Origin: Marsupella aquatica
Lineage: Eukaryota; Marchantiophyta
Direction: 5' to 3'
Assembly (NCBI GenBank): GCA_973895155.1
Contig: OZ316898.1
Coordinates: forward strand, 4,402,001-4,466,000
DNA length: 64,000 nt
Below, piece by piece: positions 36,351-47,140 of this stretch (positions are counted from its first letter, which is position 1; each line of letters opens with the position of its first letter). A program made the translations under genes and the position numbers. The notes beneath the pieces were generated by a model. That model saw nothing but the letters and a program-made list of their open reading frames with translations, was not told where the DNA came from and did not search any database.

Positions 36351-39030
36351 CGGCCACCAAGATCTGCAAATTAATGTGACGTCGCCAATTCCACGAAACT
36401 TGTCCCAATGATTGAGCCCCACGAGAGAAATTCCAAACTGGGCAGTGCTCACATGATAAGCATGGCATCCATTAATGTTGTTTTCTACCTTTGGGATCGA
36501 GTATGAGTGTATCCCAACAATTTGCTTCTTTTTTTCCTTTGGGGACCTTTTCCTGAGGAAGGTCGTTACACTAATTATGACCACGTTGGTCCACGAGGAA
36601 CTGCAGTGAACAGTCCGCGGAAAATCTCCGTCAATTTAATCGGGTGGAGGCTATTTCTGTATCAAGTAAAAATATCAAACTACCTCAAGATATATCATGG
36701 ACCTCATCAATTGGCTAAGACGCTAAGTATGCCTCGCCATAATAACTTTAGCTACTGTACTCATGACTCTGTTTTGCCCATCCCCTCTACAGTAATTTTG
36801 AACGGATTTAGAATCCGTCCTGAGATATAATTTTGAAGACCATCAGCCCATACCTATGCTAAAACTGGTACGGACTTGGAAACCAAGCTTAGCCCATCCT
36901 CCTGCCAAAACTAGGAAATTCATGAATGGTGGACAAGGTCACAACGGGGAGAGTCTAGGCGCAGAGGTCAGAAGTGTTGGTCGCGCGAGGGTAATAAAGG
37001 GGGATAACATACAAAAATATTAGATTCAGGGAATTCAAAAAGGAAAGAAGAACAAAGAAAAATAAACTCATAGGCTGAATTTGTTCTGTTGCTTTATAAT
37101 TATAAGAGCAACAGAAAAAATTCAGCACAAACAAAATTCAGTAATGCACATGTTTTGCAAACCTATCCAAAATTTGAACAAGACTAGTGTTGTCAAAGTT
37201 TCATTAAGAATTTGGAGAATTATGAATCTTTAGAGACTACCCCATTATGTACATTTTTCCAGCTTCTGAAAGTTCTGATCTTCAATTTCTCCTTTGATGT
37301 GCAACAGAATTGGGTTTGTTAAAAGAGGTTTGGAAAGGTAATATTGTCAACTTGCATTAGGAATTGAGAAAGCTCTCGTGCTCTCTCAGGTGTAATATAT
37401 ATAGATATATGTATGATATGAACATAAAAGAGGGTTTTGCTGCGGTCTATCCTACTTGTGAAAGTCCATCCCAGCATTTTGGCAAACTTGGAGGTCCATC
37501 CAGGCTTCACCTTCCACAGTTTGACAAGAATGCTCAGTCTATGAAATTCAATATTTTGTTCCCCAAGAAGTCTCCATTTGCTTTTGAAGCTTAATTTTGT
37601 GTCAAAGCAAAGGAGGTAAATGAAAAATCAACTGGCAGCAACACGAAAGGCAAACAAAAAAGAAACATAAGCACTTTTTATGGGGAGGTGGTTGAAAACT
37701 TGGTTACTGTATGTTGTGTTGATCTGTCTAACTTCATGACTCCCACAGTCCTCCTGTAGCCACATGGAAAAAAAGAAAAAGAAAAAAAATACATGTCAAT
37801 CCTTTACTGTAGTTGAACAATGATTGATGGGAGAGAATTTTAGAAGCCGAGAAGCCAGGAGGGACCCAACGTTGTCCCTACACTTCCCCATGGACTACTT
37901 AGAGTCCTTAGGCAGACTCCACGGAAAAGAAGAAAAAGGGACTAGTTGCTTTTGAGAAAATTTTGCTAGCATGATCTCAAGTTCTGATGAGCACAAGATA
38001 TCAAATCTAAAATATATATGAAACTGCACACGGGCAAAAAATGTCAGACCGGGATACATGATACCAAAGGCAATGAAAGCAACCCAATGAAGGGGAGGAA
38101 AAGAGGGGAAAGGGCTATAAATCTAAAAGCTATAATATACAACTCTGCTTTTTCCCACATAGTCTGCTTAAGAAAGACACTTTGGAGGGAACTCATTACG
38201 ACTGTTGGATTTAAACATTGAATTTTTCCTAGCCATAAGATCTGGTGTGGAGCAGAATAAAGAGAAAATCCTAACTTGGGCATAGATGAGCCTCGACCCA
38301 CACCTAGAAAGGACTCATGCATTCAAATCCATAAAATGATTTCAATTCAGTGTCATTTGAAATTGAGCGTTGAGTTGACATGTGGCATCATAGATAGGTG
38401 GGTCTTAAATGGAATTCTAAGTAGGGCCCACACTACACATTAAACCATCTGGACATATGATTATTCAGCGCGATTCCAAATTTTGATGCACATTAATGAG
38501 GCAAGAGGGAGGGTTTACAGGGTATTAAACTCGACACTGCCGCGCTTACATCCGTTTCTTGTTTTGGGCAGTCCGTACTGAAATCGGGCAGCATGTCCCT
38601 TATGGACCATTGAACGTACTCCCGCACCTGTCCCCAAAACTACCACCTCCCTGTCCCTATTGATCTGGGAACCCTGCCGGGCCCGCACCCCTGCCCGCAC
38701 CGGCTGTAAACCTTACCTCTTGGGTCGCGTCCCTTCTCACTCCCGGCAATGTATCGGGCATCCTGTATGAGCAAATTTCATTCTGGAGGGGTACAAGCTG
38801 AAGGGATGCCACACCTAAGAACGCAAATGAGTCCAGAACTTTCCTTCCCGCGCGAGCCTTCACTCTGCCCTATTGCATACTCTTCCACTCCACGTTTTTG
38901 CAGGCAAGAATCGAGGTTTGTTCGCGTATGGTGAGTGTTTGCATTACCAACCATTCCTTTGTGCAATTCCAATGTTGAGGTTCATTTGCGGGTGAATGGT
39001 ATTGATATTGATGTCGTTTCAATTTTTCAG
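36351..39030. other. Spacer with dispersed repeat copy and GC-rich patch
   Basis: An inverted copy of the 21430-21670 repeat lies at about 38060-38150. A GC-rich patch occurs at 38520-38760 without a recognisable gene. Possible short upstream exons of the OB-fold pseudogene (an acceptor TTTTTGCAG ending at 38904 and a donor near 38926) are suggested by splice-like sites but cannot be proven. Confidence 0.3.
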
Positions 39031-39976
39031 AGAGCATAACTCCATTGAAGTCGCATACAAAGGGTTCACAGCGCGAAGCGGTAAGACAAACTTGATGTCG
39101 ATGCCAACTTTGTTTGATGTGCAAGCAGCTATGATGAGAGAGGAGACAGGGTACATAGGTCCATGTAGTGTCCATGTTTTTAATTTCATTGCCACAAATC
39201 CTTTTCCCAAAAACTTCTGGTATCGAGGTTGTACAGAGGTCATTCCAAGAGGGTTGTGTAAGATTTCAATAGAAGGTCCAAGGCAGAAGCATTGCGAGCA
39301 CGATGCGTTGCAGAATGAAACATACAGCGAGTTCTTCTGTTTTGAGTTGTTGTTAACGGATGGAACACTGGAGGCTAATTACGGGAAGCCAGCTTTGCGG
39401 GCCGCTGTTTGGGATGCTGTGCAAAATTTGTTGGGCCTGTCCGCGGCTGCCTTAGCCTGTATGGATCCACTGGATCAGTTCTAGTTTATCCATGAGGCGG
39501 TGAAGGGTGTGCCCCTTTGCAATGTTGTTTTCCAGATTAATCGCGGTATATTGAGTGTCAATGAGCTGGACATTGTAGCATCAAGCAGTACCTTGCCACA
39601 GTCCCGTCTGTGGACCCAAACACAAAGTCCTACAGAGCTTGTAACACCGCTCGCCTCCCGAGCTCCACGCAGGGCACACCCCCTACACGTACCATCAGCC
39701 AATGCCTACAACGTTGTTCCAGTTGGGTCGGGAGTCTTAGAGGACTCCCCTGCAACAAAGTGCAATACCCCATCCTTGGTGACCGCCAAGTCACCTGTAA
39801 GCGAAACCCAGGCAACGTCGTACACCACGCCTACATCGAGCAGAGGAGACTCCTCACAGGTGGTAGAAGGGGAAGGTGACAACGCAGCAACCCAGGGCAC
39901 AATGTCAACCATTGTTCGACGCCTAGCTAAAGTTTTCAGCTCATCATTGGATGCGTACTCTGCGCGCAACCGTTAG
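39031..39976 (+). pseudogene. OB-fold protein resembling RPA1 DBD-C, with in-frame TAG
   Basis: After a plausible acceptor (TTTTTCAG/A at 39030) one frame runs to 39976, broken by a single TAG at 39482-39484. The first 190 codons resemble the C-terminal DNA-binding domain of replication protein A large subunits: a Cys-containing region (FWYRGCTEV...KHCEHDAL), then FFCFELLLTDGTLE, AVWDAVQNLLGLSAAAL, a Phe-rich stretch across the stop, and CNVVFQIN...NELDIV. The tail is Ser/Thr/Pro-rich and ends basic. Known role of such folds: single-stranded DNA binding. The call rests on pattern memory; SHLD2- or MEIOB-like OB folds are alternatives. The TAG fits decay of CAG. It lies among transposon relics and is probably transposon-borne rather than a host gene. 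Confidence 0.4.
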
Positions 39977-40715
39977 TCATAAAATTAGATTAGCGTCGGA
40001 CTTACTTACTAGTCATTTGGGAAGGAATTCCAGGATTGTGCAATGCCACTTTTATTCTTGTTTCTCTTCAATGAACACTCCGTCTTGGTGTTCCAGGACT
40101 ATTGTATACATTATTGTACCAAACATTTTTTTATGTTGCACACGGTGTCGTCGCTACTGTGAAATTGAAATGTTTTAATTTGTTTATCCACTCACTTTTA
40201 CTGCATGCCTTACATGTTAATTGTATGGATTGCCCTCCACTTATTGAACAATGCCATGCAATTGTCCGACACCTATCCATTGGAAATGACAGTATACCAA
40301 TCATTGGGATCACTCCATGGAAGACTGAAAAACTGTAACGTACATTCTTACTCACAAACATTTTACATTTTACTAAACACGTACCTTCATACCTGTTGCA
40401 GGTGTCAGGGAAATGGCACAAACAAAGAAGCAAGTACTTCAATGCCTTCATATAGTAGTTACGTGAGAATAGTTTACAATGTACATGATTGCAGGATTAG
40501 GGTACTATTTGCGCTCACAATGTTCATGTAGGTTACTATTCTCCCATGCCTCTAATTAAGTGTAAAACTTGCGTCAGTTTAGAATTAGTTTAGAATGTTC
40601 ACTGTCGTTGCCCCATAACGTAACTCACTTTGTCATGGGTTCGTGTATTGTCAAGCCGGTAATCAAAGATTGGCTATGTGGAAGTCTCACACTCTGACCC
40701 CCCCAGCCAATTGTC

Positions 40716-43021
40716 ATGCACAGTCCCGAGTTGGATGTCCCCACCATGCCTGAACCAAACCCTCCGGTTCTTGCTCTGCCACCACCGCCCACCCGTGAGG
40801 AAGCTTCATCTCAGCCGCCCCCTGTTCCCAGTGCACAGTGTTTGCTGACTCCTATCCTGGCTCTACCAGCTCCATCAGCCTATTCCCCAAGCCCCAATTG
40901 GCAATTGAGAGTGGCCCCGTCCTGCATACAATTTTAGTGCAAACCCATGCCACTAAAGACGACAATGTGGTCATGACGGTAGTATTGTCGGGTCCCTCCG
41001 TCAGTTTTTTCCCTCCGACTAGCGGGAAAAAGAGAAAATCCAACGGTGGTAAAGCAAACTTGAACACCCACACCAGGTTCACTCCACGAGCAGCAAAGGT
41101 TGGGATTCAGTATAGAGAGCACACCAGGACTGCATCACAACAACCAAAGGTGCCACGTGAATCTACCCAACATTCAAGAAGTGATGCGGTCACTCAAGAA
41201 CCTGACCCAAAGACAAGCACCCGCAAGGACTGGAAGTGTCAACTGGACTTTCATTCTTCCCAACTTAAGAATGTGCCAAAGCCTGCAGATTTTTGCAGAG
41301 GTGCAGCTTTACCCAAGCCATGTGCACACTGCAAACTGGTAAGAACTAATTGGGCTCCAAGTCCCTCCACTTGTACATATATGGTGTATTTCATTCTTGA
41401 GTTATACATGGCGCTCATGTCACACATATTCTGCCCAATTGTGAACAGGAGTCAAACGTAAGAAGCCACGCCAAGGAGGGAGTTCATTTTTCTGTGTATG
41501 GGGCCGGTGCTGTTTGTAAGATGTTGCCATGCAAGAACGTGGTTTTCAAGACCCAACGCACGTATGGGTGCCATGTTTTCAAGAAGCATGGTCTCATCAG
41601 CTCGGGAACCCCACCATCATTGTACACAAATGACCCAGCTGCTCAACAACAATGTGAAGTGCGGAATGCTGCTCGAAGGAAATAGCCAGGAGCAGCAGCA
41701 TCACCAAATTACGTGAATGTGCGGGGGACATTGCGACAACGATGGAGCATGGCAAAGAGATGGGTGAAGTGAGTTCCTCACTGAATCATTCCTCTTCAAA
41801 TTGTACAAGTCCTGCTCTTTTCCCGAACTGACTAGGTGTAACAAAATCGTTATGTTGTTATAGGTCAACAACTCAACGCAAGTTTGTGACTAGATTGGAG
41901 GAAAATTGGGCACAAACTCCACAACTTGTTGTTGAATCTGAAACTATATTCATAATTTTCTTCAAGTACTTCATGCCTAAACTTGGCTTCCACGCATGGG
42001 ATAGTCTAATAAGTGACCATGATTGGTCTTGCCTGCAGGCATTTCTTGGACAATGCCTGCACACATTTGTATGTTTGTTCATGGGTGGAGCAAGCCCTTA
42101 CTGACATTTGCAATGGTGCATATGCACATTTGGACGATTTTGACATTCAGCGCCTCACCAGAACTGCTTCAGTGTTGTCAACTTTCTTTGAGCCACTTGG
42201 TGGGTCGTTTGAAGCCATTGAAGTCCATGATGCCATGGCAGTGCAACGCATAATGCTTTGTGAAGATGCCCTACAATGGATGCAACATAAATGAGACAAC
42301 CTATTGTGGGATGAGGAGCATGGGTGGCCACAGTATCAGATTATGGGTGATAACAAGTACAAGCAATGGAAGGCCATCCGCAAACAAAAGGCAATTGACA
42401 CTTATAAGCCAAACATTGTGGCATTGTACAAGAAAGTTAACGAATACATAGAAGTAGAAGCTATGAAGCAGGTATGGGTTTATTTACTCACCCTACCTCG
42501 GTTGGTCTTACTATTACATGTACCTTCTTCCCACAATAACATGTGTGACCTGGGATGTACAGGTGGAATTGGAATAAGTTTGGACGGACACATCAGAGTC
42601 TGATGCTGAAGAGAAGGATGAACAACTTTGCCTAAGTGATGCAGATGCCGATGAGATGTTTGGACATCTACAACATGACATTGTTTTGGACCAGCCCGAT
42701 GTTGTACTAGGACACCAGTCACCCAATGAGTTTAATGAACCAAGTCCTATGGTGGAACCAGACTCTAATATAGCAGTGCCCCAAGTGGAATCAAAGTCTG
42801 AAATAGCAGTGCCCCAAGTGGAACCAGAGTCTAATATACCAGTGCCCGAAGTGGAACCCAACTCACCTGAGAGCAATTCCAGGTGCACTAATCCGTTGTT
42901 GGATCCACTTCCATGTAGTGCCCCTCAGTCACTCGTGGAAATCATGGAACAAATTACAACAGCGTCAACAAAGTGCGCCGATGTTCAGAAATTGTTGGAC
43001 ACCTTGGACACTCATAAGTGA
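40716..43021 (+). pseudogene. Unidentified multi-exon transposon-associated pseudogene
   Basis: Readable pieces join through plausible splice sites. A Pro-rich and then basic region with GKKRKSNGGK ends in PKPCAHCKL before GTAAG at 41340. An exon from 41450 follows (SNVRSHAKEGVHFSVYGAG...GCHVFKKHGLIS). Exons from about 41864 to 42471 give EENWAQTPQLVVESETIF and later FLDNACTHLYVCSWVEQALT. A last exon from 42563 ends at 43021. Breaks are visible: a TAG plus frameshift near 41685, a frame change near 42040, TGA at 42292-42294 and TAA near 42575. The last exon carries three and a half 11-residue repeats (AVPQVEPESNI type). I do not recognise the family and assign no function. A lysine-rich WKAIRKQKA stretch could bind nucleic acid. 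Confidence 0.4.
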
Positions 43022-43255
43022 GCCAGTTTTGTGAGGCGTTCAGATTAGGCCCAATTTGCGCCCATCAGATACATATTATATGAACATCTTGGGGGACCAT
43101 TGGCACTACCTGAAGTTGACTTGGGCTTTTCCCTAGCATTTTTGTGTCAGACTTAGGTTCTTAGTAGTTCCGTAGCGGGCCATAGATTTTGGTGGACGAA
43201 TGAGGGTTGTCCCTCACCATATAGTACGACACATGCAGCCCTCAAGGCTTGTTGG

Positions 43256-43712
43256 TGTTGGGTATTTACTCTTACGTCTAGGTTAGGTATGACGTGGTTG
43301 GTACAACAACGTGGGTTGGTACAACTACGTGGTTAGGTACAACTACGTGATTAGGTACAACTATGTGGTCAGGTACAACTACGTGATTAGGTACAACTAT
43401 GTGGTTAGGTACAACTACGTGATTAGGTACAACTATGTGGTTAGGTACAACTAAGTTGCACACTATATCATAAGAGGCATGTGTGCTTGGAGAGGTAGAA
43501 CCAAGGCTCATTGTTATGGAGCCACTTGAGAGATAGGGAGAGCTTACACTGTGGAGACTTGGTATAGCCGACGGGCTTAGAGTTCAGTAAAGCTCTCTTG
43601 TGTGTTCCCGTGGACGTAGCCTCAAGGAGGTGAACCACGTATCTCTTGTGTCGACTATTGTGCGTTGGATGGTTCATGGGCTTGCCGTTGCGATCGTCGT
43701 CTATGCTCAACA
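43256..43712 (+). repeat. 5' LTR (457 bp)
   Basis: Starts TGTTGGGTATTTACTC and ends CTATGCTCAACA. It contains nine tandem 18-bp units (GGTACAACTACGTGGTTA and variants) at about 43299-43460, against four in the 3' LTR. The units carry ACGTG cores, and their U3 position recalls enhancer repeats of plant copia elements such as Tnt1; that function is inferred. Confidence 0.95.
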
Positions 43713-43714
43713 AT

Positions 43715-43726
43715 TGGTATCAGAGC
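43715..43726 (+). promoter_or_regulatory. Primer-binding site, initiator tRNA-Met
   Basis: TGGTATCAGAGC begins two bases after the 5' LTR and is the standard plant copia primer-binding site, complementary to the 3' end of initiator tRNA-Met. It primes minus-strand DNA synthesis. Confidence 0.93.
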
Positions 43727-44866
43727 ATGCTTGGGAGGTGACGTGTGTTCGTGACGGGATTTCATGACGGTTTTTCCAGCGTTGAGTGTTGGTGGATTTT
43801 CCAGAGTTCCATCGCATGGAACTTGGAGTTTATGGGCTCAACGGATAGATCAGGGCAAGAGCTTTCTAACGGTGTGAAGAAATCGTTGAACGGAGCTCGT
43901 GGTGCAGAGAGATCTAAGTTTTCGTCGTTCTGGATTTTGTGAAGAAAGTTGGCAATCGACTCGGAGGGAGAAGCGTCAAGTGTTTTGACTCAACGGAGAG
44001 ATTGAGGCAAGACGATTGTTTTTGAGTCCGGGATTGGCTCTTTGATGCAAAGAGGAAGGCTAAGCAAAATCAATTACCTTGTTGGACTTGGTGACGGCAC
44101 CAAGTGCAATTGATCAACATTCGTTGTTGACAAGGTACCATTTTTTTCTCTTTGAAAAACTGATTCGAAATTGGCTATGGCAATTGAGAGAAATCTGTCA
44201 TCTTTACCAATTTTTTTCTCCCTCGTTCTTTCCTCGTTTTGGGTGCTTCTTATATCGATCTTCATTGCCTCGGAGTCTAGTTTCCAAATCTGAAATCGGA
44301 TCTTGATTTCGTCAAAACCCAAGTGAGATATCTTGCGTTTGGTGTCGAGGGGTACATTCTGCCGTGTGTATTTTCTGCGCGCGCGACCAGATTTCGACGA
44401 CGAAGGGTGGTAGGGGGTTTTGGGGGTTCGAGGACACATGTCAGCCCCTCGATTGTTCTTCCAAAATTCCCACAGGGCCTGTACAAGGGTCATAGAATAT
44501 TCCAAAAAACCAGAGAGCTATTTTTTGACCGTCCGACAAAGATTTCATCCGCCGAACGGTAACTTTTTTGGTTATTTTTCGGCGAGGTCGTAGCCATTGA
44601 AGTTGGCAATGCAGTGCACCAATCACATCACAATTCCGACAACGGGTTGTACTTGGTATTTTGGTTATTCCCTGAGGTGGTCAAAACGGGGGAGTTTCCC
44701 AAGGTTTTACCCACCTCGACCGAAATTTGAATAACTTTTCCGTCAAATTTCGATTTTGATTTCGGTTTTCAGTATTGGACTCCTAGCTTTGTGGGCTACG
44801 CGGCGGTGTTGAGTTTCGAGTTTTTTGAGAAGTTGTGAAAAACAACATTTTTTGTGACTTTCTCAT
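43727..44866 (+). other. Long 5' leader of the copia element
   Basis: About 1.1 kb without a supported frame separates the primer-binding site and gag. Such leaders usually hold packaging signals; none can be pinpointed here. Confidence 0.5.
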
Positions 44867-45901
44867 ATGAGTGATTCGGAGGAGTTTTTCGAAGACTTGG
44901 AACTTGAAGCACGAGGGTCACCGCGGAGGTTTCAGGGGCAGAGAGAGGAGCAGGAGGAAGAGCACGTGACACCGATACCATCACCGGTGCGGCGTGTGGT
45001 GGAGGAAGCAGTACTACTACCGGAGCTCACGGTAAAGAAGAAGATGGGGACTTTCAAGCTTGGGGGACCCAAGTATGAAGTGACAAAGTATGATGGGCGC
45101 TCTGACTACTTGCTATGGGAGAAGCAGGTGAAGGGAGTGCTTTATGCGTCAGGGATGGGCCAACTGCTGAGCCCTCGTGAAGACGATGTTGATGAGAAAC
45201 AATGGGACCGCATGCAGGAGCAGGGAGTGTGGTGTGTTACACTCTATCTCATGCCTCCCATCATCAAGCAGTTGGGTGCACATAAGGATTGCATGTCCTT
45301 ATTTGCGGAATTGCAGAGCAAGTATCACCGCAAGGAGTTGTCGAACCGGCTCTACACTTCCTACAAACTGATGAGTTTCAGGATGAAGGAATCTGGTACG
45401 AAGTTGCAAGACCATGTGGATGCTTTCAACGACATGGTCGTTGACTTGGAAAACCTTGGGGAGACTTTGAATGATGAGACGAAGGCTCTGCAGCTTCTTA
45501 GTTCATTGCCTCCATCTTACCAGTCCCTATCACGAGTGTTGTTGCATCGTGATAGGGATACCATTTCATACAATGACATGGTAAGTTCTCTGCTTAGTGA
45601 TGATCTTCAGCAGAAGATGCACATCACGTCACAGCCTTCATCATCTGGTGCTGCCCTCAATGTTAACCGTGGGAGGAGTATGCAGCGACCAACTGGGGAC
45701 CGTAGAACCCAGTTTAGATCTAAATCCAGATCTAAGTCCAAGGGTAAATCCCCTCAGAGGAGGCAGGTGACATGTTGGAAGTGCAACCAAGTTGGACACT
45801 TCAAGCGAGACTGTAAGGGAAAGGCAGCGGAAACTTCATCGGCAAATGTGGCTAGGGCTGATGGAGAAGCTGATTTACTCAATGATGAGTATGTTTTATG
45901 A
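44867..45901 (+). CDS. gag: Copia Gag (nucleocapsid) protein
   Basis: A 344-residue frame starts ATGAGTGATTCGGAGG. It has an acidic N-terminus, the copia gag core (YEVTKYDGRSDYLLWEKQVK, then LSNRLYTSYKLMSFRM, then DDETKALQLLSSLPPSYQSL-like sequence), an Arg/Ser/Lys-rich stretch, and a CCHC zinc knuckle (CWKCNQVGHFKRDC). Known role: forms the virus-like particle and binds element RNA. It ends at TGA 45899-45901. The same frame continues into protease and integrase, so the stop may be a decayed CGA codon within a former Gag-Pol frame or may limit Pol expression. Confidence 0.9.
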   Translation: MSDSEEFFEDLELEARGSPRRFQGQREEQEEEHVTPIPSPVRRVVEEAVLLPELTVKKKMGTFKLGGPKYEVTKYDGRSDYLLWEKQVKGVLYASGMGQLLSPREDDVDEKQWDRMQEQGVWCVTLYLMPPIIKQLGAHKDCMSLFAELQSKYHRKELSNRLYTSYKLMSFRMKESGTKLQDHVDAFNDMVVDLENLGETLNDETKALQLLSSLPPSYQSLSRVLLHRDRDTISYNDMVSSLLSDDLQQKMHITSQPSSSGAALNVNRGRSMQRPTGDRRTQFRSKSRSKSKGKSPQRRQVTCWKCNQVGHFKRDCKGKAAETSSANVARADGEADLLNDEYVL

Positions 45902-47140
45902 AGCCGGGGGTATGCCCTGTGCACGTCATCTAGGAGAGCAGATGATGTGTGGATTCTTGATTGTGCTTGCTCTTTTCATATTTGTTACATTCGTGAGTTT
46001 TTCAGTTCTTACTCTATTTCAAACGGTTCAGTTCTGATGGGAAATGATCACTCCTGTCAAATTGAGGGAATTGGGTCTGTGAAGATTCAAATGTTTGATG
46101 GCGTTGTGCGCACAGTGTCCGGAGTCAGGTATGTACCTGGCATGCGTAAGAATCTGATTTCACTCGGTGTGTTGGATTCAAATGGTCATCAATGGAGCGT
46201 TATTGATGGTGAACTTCAAGTCAGGTCGGGAGAGACAGTGATTTTGAAGGGGAGTAGACAAAAGAATTTGTATGTGTTACAGGGCAATACTGTATGTGGA
46301 GAGGCCAATGTAACCAAGTCTCACGAGGAGATGACTCAACTGTGGCATTCACGGCTAGGCCACATGAGTGAGAAGGGTTTGGCTATCTTACGGAAGAATG
46401 GACTCATTTCTGATTTGCAATCTTGTAAATTAGAGTTTTGTGAGCATTGCATTCTTGGAAAGCAGCATCGTCGTGCTTTTGGTGTTGGAACTCATCGTTC
46501 CAAAGCGGTTCTTGAGTACATACATAGTGACGTGTGGGGTCCATCCCCGACTCCCTCACACTTTGGAAAGTTGTACTATGTATCATTTATTGATGATTAC
46601 TCAAGATTTGTGTGGATTTATTTCATGACGCATAAGTCTGATGTCTTGTCCATTTTTAAGAAGTGGAAGGCCCAGGTGGAGAATCAGACTGGAAACACGA
46701 TCAAGTGTTTGGATACAAGGGTGAAGAGTCTGAGGTCAGACAATGGCGGGGAGTACACTTCAATGGAATTTGAAGAGTACTGTTCAGAACAGGGGATAAC
46801 TCGCCATCTCACCACAGTTTATACTCCGCAGCAGAATGGTGTCGCTGAGAGGCTCAATCGGACATTGTTGGAGCGGTCACGGAGTATGTTGAGCCAATCA
46901 GGTTTACCACAAGAATTTTGGGCAGAAGCTGTCAATACCGCAGCTTATTTGGTAAATCTTTCTCCTTCTAGTGCTATCAATTTCAAAACGCCGTTTGAGA
47001 TGCGCTATAAGCGGCAAGCAGACTATCATGGCTTGGTAATTTTTGGAAGTGATGCATATGCTCTCACACCAAAGCAGAATAGGACCAAGTTGGATCCTAC
47101 CTCCAGGAAATGTGTTTTTCTTGGGTACCAGATGGTGTGA
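45902..47140 (+). pseudogene. pol: Copia Pol, part 1: protease and integrase
   Basis: This is in the same frame as gag, directly after its stop. The protease active-site region reads WILDCACSFH, where copia proteases usually have a DSG or DTG triad; both the residue after Asp and the Gly differ, so activity is doubtful. Then come the GAG pre-integrase zinc finger (LWHSRLGHMSEKG...CEHCILGKQHR) and the integrase core: HSDVWGP, SLRSDNGGEYTS and TPQQNGVAERLNRT hold the D, D and E catalytic positions. The frame ends at TGA 47138-47140 just after KCVFLGY, because of a one-base shift; the rest of Pol follows in the next frame. Confidence 0.9.

Noticed and set aside
43278-43511. 77-codon minus frame with VVVPNHI repeats
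   Set aside because: It is the translation of the 18-bp LTR minisatellite, which is divisible by three and therefore stays open; not a protein gene.
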